Of a stretch of 64,000 bases of DNA, positions 57,399-64,000 are shown piece by piece. The stretch comes from an uncultured Gemmatimonadales bacterium (lineage in GTDB: Bacteria > Gemmatimonadota > Gemmatimonadetes > Longimicrobiales > Gaopeijiaceae). The position numbers were made by a program, and so were the translations under genes. Positions within the stretch are counted from its first letter, which is position 1. Each line of letters begins with the position of its first letter. Under the pieces are notes generated by a model that worked only from the letters and a program-made list of their open reading frames with translations, was not told the DNA's origin and searched no databases. The stretch is from positions 41,131 to 105,130 of the forward strand of contig CALFPJ010000082.1 of the NCBI GenBank assembly GCA_937919655.1, given 5' to 3'.

Positions 57399-57553
57399 GG
57401 GGTCCTCGCGGTTACGTGATCGGCCTCGCCCAGGATGCAGGTGAAGGCACAGGGCGGCAAGCCGCCAGCGAGCGGGTCGAACGGGGCGGAGAGCCTTGCT
57501 CGGACCCAGACGGACATCTACGGTGCACGATCAACCTGTCACCGGACGAGGCA

Positions 57554-59017
57554 ATGACGCACACGGGGAAGCATCGGGTGAAGCATCAGATGCAGCGTCG
57601 CGCTCGCCGCCTCGTTGGCGCCATCGCGGCACTCGCCCTGATCGCACCGACCCCCGACGGTGCCCAAGCCCAGTCCCAACAAGCACGCGCGGACTCCGTC
57701 TTTGCCAACTTCACCGCAACCACGCCCGGGGCATCTGTGGTGGTCGTGCGCCAAGGCGAGGTCGTCTTTCGCGCGGGATATGGGATGGCGAATCTAGACC
57801 ACGGGCTGCGGATCACGCCCGAGACGGTCTTCGACATCGCGTCCGTATCGAAACAGTTCGGCGGCTTTGCGATCTCTTCTTTGGTCGAATCGGGCGCGAT
57901 CGACCTTGACGCGCCGGTCAGCCAATACTTGCCCGAGCTTCCGGATTTCGGCGCTCCACTGACGGTGCGACACCTCGTGCACCATATCAGCGGTATTCGC
58001 GATTGGCCTATCACGCTTGCCATCGCTGGGTGGCGCTTCGACGACGTGATTTCGTTCGACCAGATCCTACGGATGACCTGGCATCAAAAGGAGCTGAATT
58101 TCCCCCCAGGCGACGAATACAGCTACTCGAACACAGGCTACAACCTGCTCGCGGAGATCGTGCAGAGGATGACAGGTGAGTCGTTCGCGACCTGGACGCA
58201 CGACAACATCTTCGGGCCGCTCGGCATGACCAACACCCACTTCCAAGACGACCATACCCTGGTGGTGCCACTCCGCGCTCAGGGGTATAACGCGGCGGCG
58301 GGCGGCGCCTGGGCGGTCTCCCCTAATGGCCTGACTGCGTTTGGCTCCAGTTCTCTACACAGCTCCGTGGACGACATGGCGCGTTGGTTGATCAACTTCG
58401 ACACACGCACGGTTGGGGGACCAGCCGTCATCGATCGAATGCACACCCACGGCGTGCTCAACTCAGGCGACACGATTGCCTATGCCTACGGGCTCAATGG
58501 CGTCACATGGCGGGGCCTGCAAATGTGGACTCATTCGGGCTCCTGGGCGGGCAACCGAACCGTGATCACCCACTTTCCGGAGGTGCGCTCGGGCGTCGTA
58601 ATCCTGGCCAACTCTGGCGTCTACGATCCGACCCCGGCGGCGCAAGAAATGGCCGAAATCTTCCTGGGAGATCTCCTGGGCCCCGACACCCGAAGCCCGG
58701 CCCCAACCCCTGACGCGCGGCCAGCACCTGATCCGGCGCCCGAGCTCTCACCTATGGAGCTAAGACAGTACGAGGGCGATTGGGTCAGCGAGGAGTTGGA
58801 TACCCACTACGTACTTTCCGTTCTCGACGGCGTTTTGGTGGCGGACCACTATCGACATGGCCGCACGACGCTGACCCCTCGGGCCCCGGATCGGTTCATG
58901 GGGAGTCAGTTCTTCCTACAGCCTGTGCGCTTCGAACGGGACGCGGAAGGGAACGTCACGGACATGTTCATTGGAGAGGGACGCGCCAGGAACCTGCGCT
59001 TCGTCAGGAGTCGGTAG
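57554..59017 (+). CDS. Serine hydrolase, beta-lactamase class C family (esterase/peptidase type)
   Basis: A 487-residue exported protein. A signal peptide (LVGAIAALALIAPTPDGAQA) precedes the penicillin-binding fold: SVSK (97-100) with the catalytic Ser and Lys, YSYSNTGY (YSN about 191-193) and HSGSWAG late. A Pro/Ala-rich linker (TRSPAPTPDARPAPDP) separates a C-terminal beta domain of about 110 residues. Such enzymes are usually D-aminopeptidases or esterases rather than antibiotic lactamases. Start is set at 57554; ATG 57587 is an alternative. It is the only plus-strand gene after the pilin. Confidence 0.83.
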   Translation: MTHTGKHRVKHQMQRRARRLVGAIAALALIAPTPDGAQAQSQQARADSVFANFTATTPGASVVVVRQGEVVFRAGYGMANLDHGLRITPETVFDIASVSKQFGGFAISSLVESGAIDLDAPVSQYLPELPDFGAPLTVRHLVHHISGIRDWPITLAIAGWRFDDVISFDQILRMTWHQKELNFPPGDEYSYSNTGYNLLAEIVQRMTGESFATWTHDNIFGPLGMTNTHFQDDHTLVVPLRAQGYNAAAGGAWAVSPNGLTAFGSSSLHSSVDDMARWLINFDTRTVGGPAVIDRMHTHGVLNSGDTIAYAYGLNGVTWRGLQMWTHSGSWAGNRTVITHFPEVRSGVVILANSGVYDPTPAAQEMAEIFLGDLLGPDTRSPAPTPDARPAPDPAPELSPMELRQYEGDWVSEELDTHYVLSVLDGVLVADHYRHGRTTLTPRAPDRFMGSQFFLQPVRFERDAEGNVTDMFIGEGRARNLRFVRSR

Positions 59018-59023
59018 GCGAGG

Positions 59024-59191
59024 CTAGTAGAGCACCAAGATCGACTGGCTCGAGCCATCTGCGTTCCGTCGCTCGGAAAAGTCGACCATCAGCCGGGCCG
59101 TTCCACCCTCGGTGCGCGTGTCAACGGTGATCGACTGTGACCCAAAGCCCTCTAGCCGCAATTCCACCGTGTGCTCCCCAGGCTTAAGTCG
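59024..59191 (-). pseudogene. C-terminal remnant of a PEGA domain protein
   Basis: About 55 residues on the minus strand read LKPGEHTVELRLEGFG, TVDTRTEGGTARLMVDF and end LVLY before a stop at 59024-59026. LKPGEHTVELRLEGF is the PEGA signature. The preceding bases in this frame do not continue a protein, while the neighbouring frame (GDGCVDLSL) looks like more of the same domain, suggesting a frameshift. Only the tail of a gene survives, immediately after the polyketide synthase stop. Confidence 0.5.
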
Positions 59192-59210
59192 ACACAGCCA
59201 TCTCCCTTGT

Positions 59211-60335
59211 CTAGCGAATCAACATCGCCTCGATCACGAGGCCCGGACCAAATCCGATCGCCACGCAGGGCAGTTGAGCACCACTGGCGCGAAGCCTCTC
59301 CAGAATAAACAACACCGTCGCTGACGACATATTCCCGAATTCAGAAAGCACGTCTCTGGAAACCGCGGTGTCGTTGTCGGCCAGACCCGCAGCGCTCGAG
59401 AAGGCCTCAAGAATCCGCGGCCCCCCCGGGTGGACCGCCCAGGTGGCCACTTGCTCGAGACTCAGTCCTTGACCCGCCAACCAGCCGTCGATCCAAGGTC
59501 TCACGTGCGCCTCGACCAGTTGAGGAACTTCGACCGATAAGGTCATGCGAAACCCGTGGTCACCAATTCGCCACGACATGGCCTCGCGAGAGTCCGGGAT
59601 CACACATGTGCCGTTGGCCACGACGGTCCAATCGCCATCTCCCGCCTTATCCCCACCACCTGAGATCTCGGAGGGCGAGCCAGTACCCACGCCCACGACG
59701 GCTGCAGCTCCGTCCGCGAAGAGAGCATTGGAGACCATCATGTCCAGGTCCCAGCCATAACGAAAGTGAAGCGAGCACAGCTCTACGGAGCACACGAGTA
59801 CGCACGCATCGGGATCCGCCGCAGTGTACGCGCTCGCTACCCGCAAGCCGTTGAGCGCGCCGTGACAGCCCATGAAACCGACATGGGTGCGCTCGATCGT
59901 CGGGGTTAGGTCGAGCAGGTGGGCGAGCGCAACGTCCAGCCCAGGCGCGAAGAAGCCCGTGCAGGAGACCGTGACGAGGTGGGTGACCGCGGAAGCGGAC
60001 AGACCCGCATCGACCAAGGCCCGGCGCGCGGCCTCCGCGCCAAGCGGCGGCGCATCCTGTTCGTAACGCCGCATCCGCTGATCCGTACCTGGCCCCGAGT
60101 CTTCGGGACTGGCCGAGATCTCGTAGAACCACTGGCGCTCCGCTACAGGCCCCACAGACGCCTCAAGGAGCACGCTGTGCCGTTTCTTCACGCCCGCCCG
60201 CCGGTACAACACCTCAAGCACTCGCGCGCGCTTGCCGGTCGCGTCGAAGAAGCGAGCATGCAGTTCGGCCGATTCCGACTGGGTGGCGGAATGCTCGGGG
60301 ACCACCGTTCCGATGCCGACAATTCTTAGGCCCAT
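59211..60335 (-). CDS. Type III polyketide synthase (chalcone synthase-like)
   Basis: A 374-residue ketosynthase that extends an acyl-CoA starter with malonyl-CoA and cyclises the product. The catalytic triad is intact: Cys157 in HVGFMGCHGALNG, His302 in WAVHPGGPRIL and Asn335 in FGNMSSATVLF. Bacterial relatives in this three-gene arrangement make alkylpyrones or alkylresorcinols from fatty acyl starters; the product here is not predictable. Start ATG at 60335 overlaps the oxidoreductase stop by 10 bases. No acyl carrier or ligase gene is seen in the window. Confidence 0.92.
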   Translation of the reverse strand: MGLRIVGIGTVVPEHSATQSESAELHARFFDATGKRARVLEVLYRRAGVKKRHSVLLEASVGPVAERQWFYEISASPEDSGPGTDQRMRRYEQDAPPLGAEAARRALVDAGLSASAVTHLVTVSCTGFFAPGLDVALAHLLDLTPTIERTHVGFMGCHGALNGLRVASAYTAADPDACVLVCSVELCSLHFRYGWDLDMMVSNALFADGAAAVVGVGTGSPSEISGGGDKAGDGDWTVVANGTCVIPDSREAMSWRIGDHGFRMTLSVEVPQLVEAHVRPWIDGWLAGQGLSLEQVATWAVHPGGPRILEAFSSAAGLADNDTAVSRDVLSEFGNMSSATVLFILERLRASGAQLPCVAIGFGPGLVIEAMLIR

Positions 60336-61474
60336 GGCGCGGCCTCCAGGGCAAAACGTGGTGGCGATTCAACCAGCCGCACGACGGGGCGCGCAAGCCC
60401 CGGTGCATGCGCCAGGATCCTGACGGTGACGCGGCTCAGGCGGGGCTGACGCAGCCCCCAGGCGACCGCCCTACAGACGGCCTGACCGCGATGGCTGCCC
60501 TGACCGTGGGCCTGACTCCACGCGAGCGCATGCGCCGGCGTCCATTCGCGGGCTGCATCGGTGGCAATCGGAGCGAGCGCACAGGCTCCACTAAACGCCC
60601 AAGCCATCCCCTCGCCGGTGAACGGCTCGACGTACCCGGCCGCGTCACCGACCCGAAACAGGCGCTCCGAAACGACGGCGCCGGGCGCACGGGTCAAGGC
60701 AGGGGTGCCACGCCAGCCGAGTAGCGGCGACTCCGGCAACGAAGGTAATCCCGCCTCGGAAAGCACCTCCGCGACAGCGCCAGCCGGCGAACCGGCGGCC
60801 GACACCGCAGCGGGATCAAACGCCGCTGCGACGTTCAAGCGCCCGTCCTCGACCCGGACAAGGCCGACATACCCGTAGCGTCCCATGACCATGTGAATCG
60901 CCCCGGGTTCGTACTCGGAAGGGCCCTCTTTGAAAACGGCTCCCAGCCCGACCCGAGAGCCCGGCCGCACGACAGAGCGGTCAGCATCAGAGCCAGCCGT
61001 AGCCCCCACCAATCCGGCCGCATCGACAACCACACGCGCCCGAATCTCACTCCTCCCACCCACCTGATCGAGGTGGAGGCACTGGTGCCCAGAGGCGAGG
61101 TCGCCAAGGCGAACACGACTCCCCGGCATGAATTGCACGCCTGCGTCCACAGCCTCCTGGATGAGCGCATGGTCCAATGCTTCGCGTGAGACGGCGACCT
61201 GTCGACTAAGGCCGAGCGTCGCCCGCACCCTGCCCGCGCTCAATCGGAGGGCTGTAAGCGGCACCGCACCGAGTCGCTGCAGGACGTGACCGAGGCCAAC
61301 GCTCTCGAGGATCGAGGCCGAACCGGGGCTCATGCAGGAGCCACACACCTTCCAGCGTGGGAACTCGGCACGGTCCAACAGCAGTACGTCGGCCCCCCTG
61401 CGGGCCATCTCACGCGCTACGAGTGACCCCGCGGGGCCCGCTCCGATGACCGCAACACCTCGCACCCGCGTCAC
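60326..61474 (-). CDS. FAD-dependent oxidoreductase (geranylgeranyl reductase/halogenase family)
   Basis: A 382-residue flavoprotein. The dinucleotide fold opens VAVIGAGPAGSLVAREMARRG, followed by the family motif FPRWKVCGSCMSPGSASIL and a later GDAAGYVEPFTGEGMAWAFSG that binds FAD. It would reduce or oxidise the polyketide or its acyl chain. Start is GTG at 61474, overlapping the methyltransferase stop by 4 bases. It is the middle gene of the polyketide operon. A geranylgeranyl reductase role is less likely in this setting. Confidence 0.88.
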   Translation of the reverse strand: MTRVRGVAVIGAGPAGSLVAREMARRGADVLLLDRAEFPRWKVCGSCMSPGSASILESVGLGHVLQRLGAVPLTALRLSAGRVRATLGLSRQVAVSREALDHALIQEAVDAGVQFMPGSRVRLGDLASGHQCLHLDQVGGRSEIRARVVVDAAGLVGATAGSDADRSVVRPGSRVGLGAVFKEGPSEYEPGAIHMVMGRYGYVGLVRVEDGRLNVAAAFDPAAVSAAGSPAGAVAEVLSEAGLPSLPESPLLGWRGTPALTRAPGAVVSERLFRVGDAAGYVEPFTGEGMAWAFSGACALAPIATDAAREWTPAHALAWSQAHGQGSHRGQAVCRAVAWGLRQPRLSRVTVRILAHAPGLARPVVRLVESPPRFALEAAPWA

Positions 61475-62226
61475 GTTCGGCGCCACTTGGCGATGAAGCG
61501 CTGTGGCCACCCCACGGAGATCTCGACGCCTGTCAGTCCAGCCTGGCGGCAAACGTCAAGCGCTTCCTTAGCAGTGAACGCGCCACGCACGGAACGCAGC
61601 CCGTCCACACGAGCGATCGAGGACCGCGTGAGCGCGTGAAGTGCCACCAGCGCAAGGAGGTACCCCAGTCGCGTCCGGCGTAGATCCTGCACCAACAAGG
61701 TGTGTCGAGCGGCCTCGGCCATCAGGCGTAACAGCTCGATCGCATCGGACTCGTCCAGATGATGGAGAAACAATGAACAGGTAATGAGATCGTAGTCCTT
61801 CGGGAGCGGATCGCCAAGCGCGTCAAGAACAAAAAAGGCACCAGAAACGCCACGTTCGTCGAAAGACGCCTGCGCCGATTCAACCGCATACGGGCTAATG
61901 TCGCACCCAGCGACTTCCACTGGCACGCCGGCCCCTTTGGCCCTCATGGCGACCGCCATGAGGACGTCACCGCGCCCGCAAGCGACATCGAATATTCGAA
62001 CGGGCGCGCCGGTTTCAGCGTGCAGCTCGCGAGCCTCATGCCACACCCTTCCGGCCACACCGGACACCTTGTTGATGCGCGTGAGCGCGTCGAGCGCGGC
62101 CTCATGGAGATCCCGATCTAGATCGGGATCGTCCATCAACTCCGGCACACGCACGCGACCCACGAGGTCGGGGAGCAGGCCGGTCAGGTACCCCTTCGTG
62201 GGCCCGGCTTCATCAGTGGCGCGCAC
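61471..62226 (-). CDS. SAM-dependent methyltransferase of the polyketide operon
   Basis: A class I methyltransferase of about 251 residues. IFDVACGRGDVLMAVAMRA is the SAM-binding loop, CDISPYAVESAQ the second acidic strand and ITCSLFLHHLDESDA motif III. The N-terminus ELMDDPDLDRDLHEAALDAL and RINKVSG is typical of polyketide-linked members. The start is uncertain: GTG at 62226 overlaps the M20 gene by 14 bases, while GTG or ATG codons down to 62136 are options. It should O- or C-methylate the polyketide product. Confidence 0.8.
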   Translation of the reverse strand: MRATDEAGPTKGYLTGLLPDLVGRVRVPELMDDPDLDRDLHEAALDALTRINKVSGVAGRVWHEARELHAETGAPVRIFDVACGRGDVLMAVAMRAKGAGVPVEVAGCDISPYAVESAQASFDERGVSGAFFVLDALGDPLPKDYDLITCSLFLHHLDESDAIELLRLMAEAARHTLLVQDLRRTRLGYLLALVALHALTRSSIARVDGLRSVRGAFTAKEALDVCRQAGLTGVEISVGWPQRFIAKWRRT

Positions 62227-63844
62227 CGTCCTCACTAATCGGCCGCGTGCGTACCATGGGGTACACAATGCCGAGTTGCTCAAGATACGTCCCGAACTTG
62301 GTCGGGTCGTAGTAGTACGGCCGCATACGCTCCCGCCACTGGGCCATGATGCCTTCGTTTAGCCAAATCGCGGGCTTGTCATCGGGAGTGATGAACGGCG
62401 TGTACGTCGTCTCTGCGGTCTGGACGTCGTTGAAGTACTCCCAGGCGTCGCCGACCGTCTTTCCGTCCAAGAACAGGTCGAGCAACGTCAGTGCCTGCAC
62501 CTTTGCACCCGCGAGCGACCCCTTATGCGCGATCGGGGTGGCCATCGCGATTCCATTCGCCCAGTTGTGCCCGGGGCCACCTGGCATGTTCGCGGGATAC
62601 CGCATGGTCACGGTGGGCATGTTCCAGGAAACGTCGCCAATATCGTCCGAGCCACCACCGGCGTAGGTCCGCAGATCGATCGGGCCCTGGAGCGGGGGCA
62701 CTTCGGTGGGGAGCCCTCGCTCCTCCTGCCCCATTTCCCGCTGCAGCCCGTTCGCGAGGGTAATGTCGTCCTGTGACCACTGAGGCAGTCCCACACGCTC
62801 GATGTTCGCCTGGCTTACCTCAGCCACTGGCCGGCTGAAGTGCCGGCTCCAAGCCGAACCCACCGTCATGATCGTATCGATCTCTGTCCCGGTCATCAGC
62901 GCCGCACCCTGAGCCATGAGCTTGGCCGCATCGTACATCTCCGTGACGTGCTGGTAGTCCACCTCGCGGAAGTAGAACCAGATGGTCGCCCTTTGCGGGA
63001 CCACGTTCGGCTGATCCCCGCCCTCGACAATGATGTAGTGCGAGCGCTGCGCCGGCCGCAGATGTTCGCGCTTGTACTCCCACGCCTGCGCCATCAACAT
63101 CACCGCGTCGAGCGCGGAACGACCGCGCCATGGCGAGCCCGCCGAGTGTGCTGTCTCACCACGGAAGCGGAACTGAGCAGAGACGAGTGCGTTGCCGCTG
63201 GTGTGGCCCCAGGTCATCGAGAAGTTGTTCGACACGTGCGTAAAGAGGTTCACGTCGACCCCATCGAATACCCCTTCGCGCACAAAAAAGGCCTTTGAGC
63301 CGAGCTGTTCTTCCGCGATGCCCGGCCAGATGAGGAGGGTGCCGCTGATATTTTCGCGCTCCATGAGTTCCTGCACGTTGAGCGCGGCCACGATGTTCAC
63401 CGCCTGGCCCGAGTTGTGCCCCTCACCGTGCCCAGGAGCCATGGAAAGAATCGGGTCGCGGTAGGCGACACCAGGTTTCTGATTCGACTGGGGAATGCCG
63501 TCCACGTCTGAGCCCATCGCGATGACGGGCTTCCCAGTTCCGTTCGACCAGCGTGCGGTCCAAGCGCTCGGCATGCCCGCCACCCCAAGCTCAATGTCGA
63601 ATCCGTGGTCAGCCAGAATCCCGGTTAAATACCGTTGGGTCTCGAATTCCTGCATACCCAGCTCCCCGAAGCTGAACAGCATGTCAACGATCTCCTGGAC
63701 CATCTTCGCATCTGCCTCGACCATCTGGAGCGCTTCAGCCTTGAGGGCATCTAGGCGCGCATCGGCCTGGGCGGTGAGACGCGCCGGGGCCAAGATAGTC
63801 AGGGCGACGAATACCAAGAGCGCACGGTGGACAAGCGAGCGCAT
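62213..63844 (-). CDS. Exported M20 family amidohydrolase (AbgB-like), copy 2
   Basis: A 543-residue paralogue of the protein at 52986-54638, sharing long identical stretches such as IAMGSDVDGIPQSNQKPGVA, HSAGSPWRGRSALDAVMLMA and HYIIVEGGDQPNVVPQ. The signal peptide is LVHRALLVFVALTILAPARL, and GGAGGA precedes the ATG at 63844. Metal-binding motifs PGHGEGHNSG and PGIAEEQ are intact. Its stop lies 14 bases inside the methyltransferase frame, so it is the first gene of the polyketide operon. Confidence 0.87.
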   Translation of the reverse strand: MRSLVHRALLVFVALTILAPARLTAQADARLDALKAEALQMVEADAKMVQEIVDMLFSFGELGMQEFETQRYLTGILADHGFDIELGVAGMPSAWTARWSNGTGKPVIAMGSDVDGIPQSNQKPGVAYRDPILSMAPGHGEGHNSGQAVNIVAALNVQELMERENISGTLLIWPGIAEEQLGSKAFFVREGVFDGVDVNLFTHVSNNFSMTWGHTSGNALVSAQFRFRGETAHSAGSPWRGRSALDAVMLMAQAWEYKREHLRPAQRSHYIIVEGGDQPNVVPQRATIWFYFREVDYQHVTEMYDAAKLMAQGAALMTGTEIDTIMTVGSAWSRHFSRPVAEVSQANIERVGLPQWSQDDITLANGLQREMGQEERGLPTEVPPLQGPIDLRTYAGGGSDDIGDVSWNMPTVTMRYPANMPGGPGHNWANGIAMATPIAHKGSLAGAKVQALTLLDLFLDGKTVGDAWEYFNDVQTAETTYTPFITPDDKPAIWLNEGIMAQWRERMRPYYYDPTKFGTYLEQLGIVYPMVRTRPISEDGARH

Positions 63845-63949
63845 GCAGATTCCTCCGGTAGTGCTGGGCGGCGTTGTAACGGTTGAGTCAGGATGCTTCC
63901 CGGGGAGGGCCCGGGCAAGGCAAAGGCTCAACGCGGTGTGACATTGATT

Positions 63950-63984
63950 TAGAAATGTCCGCATTGGTTGCAATAGAAATGTCC
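63950..63984. repeat. Spaced direct repeat, possible insertion sequence end
   Basis: TAGAAATGTCC occurs at 63950-63960 and again at 63974-63984, 24 bases apart, in AT-rich sequence unlike the flanking GC-rich DNA. Multiple spaced copies of a short motif near a terminus are typical of IS21-family ends. The window stops here, so no transposase can be seen. Confidence 0.45.
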
Positions 63985-64000
63985 TCTTTCGGATTTTGTT

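Noticed and set aside
57554..59017. Antibiotic-resistance class C beta-lactamase
   Set aside because: The Tyr motif YSN and HSG match, but the linker and extra C-terminal beta domain fit esterase/D-aminopeptidase relatives; resistance cannot be claimed.
59024..59210. Complete small gene after the polyketide synthase
   Set aside because: No start codon with a ribosome site; only a PEGA tail in one frame with a likely frameshift, so called a remnant.

Overview
The window is high-GC DNA from a Gram-negative bacterium, coded mostly on the minus strand. Lgt, many lipoprotein signals and a TamA/TamB pair indicate an outer membrane. A duplicated-permease (ADOP-like) remnant, abundant exported amidohydrolases, amidases and serine hydrolases, and a two-cysteine prepilin together resemble Gemmatimonadota or a close relative. 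That placement is an inference from gene style, not from a marker gene. No rRNA, tRNA or CRISPR array was found.

Layout. 1-1312: broken MacB/FtsX-type permease. 1438-1893: Hsp20 with its own terminator. 2146-12841: a cell-wall sugar salvage locus. Its minus arm is NagZ (GH3), a GH3 plus AmiE-like esterase fusion, a chimeric remnant, a sodium/sugar symporter and a MurK/NagK-type kinase, all overlapping. Its divergent plus arm is NamZ (GH171/DUF1343) and an M14 carboxypeptidase. 12950-14868: a decayed two-component system (histidine kinase and receiver, both pseudogenes). 14869-15297: non-coding, with an orphan terminator. 15298-18696: metallo-beta-lactamase-fold lipoprotein, D-amino acid aminotransferase, PspA and a YbjN-like protein. 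18879-21794: UvrA.

21968-48426 is a long minus-strand housekeeping block: carboxypeptidase-regulatory-like protein, TamB, TamA/BamA-type barrel, small membrane protein, phosphoesterase, Lgt, TsaD, YbbR, TlpA-type thioredoxin, PASTA protein, RsmB, ThiG/ThiS/ThiE, Fmt, Def, YajC, Tgt, an M28 peptidase, QueA, RuvB, a HEAT-repeat protein, RuvA, RuvC and YebC. Many neighbours overlap by 1-8 bases, so translational coupling is the rule. A 165-bp palindrome fills the tlpA-ybbR gap.

48634-63844 is an accessory region: a frameshifted type IV pilin, two exported proteins of unknown function (one a probable barrel), two amidases, two closely similar M20 amidohydrolases, a fatty acid desaturase, a serine hydrolase, and a compact type III polyketide synthase / FAD reductase / methyltransferase operon whose first gene is one of the M20 enzymes. 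The last bases carry a spaced direct repeat that may be the edge of an insertion sequence.

The clearest functional system is the peptidoglycan salvage locus. NamZ would release MurNAc, NagZ would release GlcNAc or MurNAc-peptides, the AmiE-like and M14 domains would trim lactyl-peptides, the symporter would import the sugar and the kinase would phosphorylate it. A MurNAc-6-P etherase is not seen. Several genes are damaged (permease, symporter/deaminase chimera, kinase/receiver pair, pilin, PEGA remnant) while the essential genes are intact, which favours real gene decay over general sequencing error.
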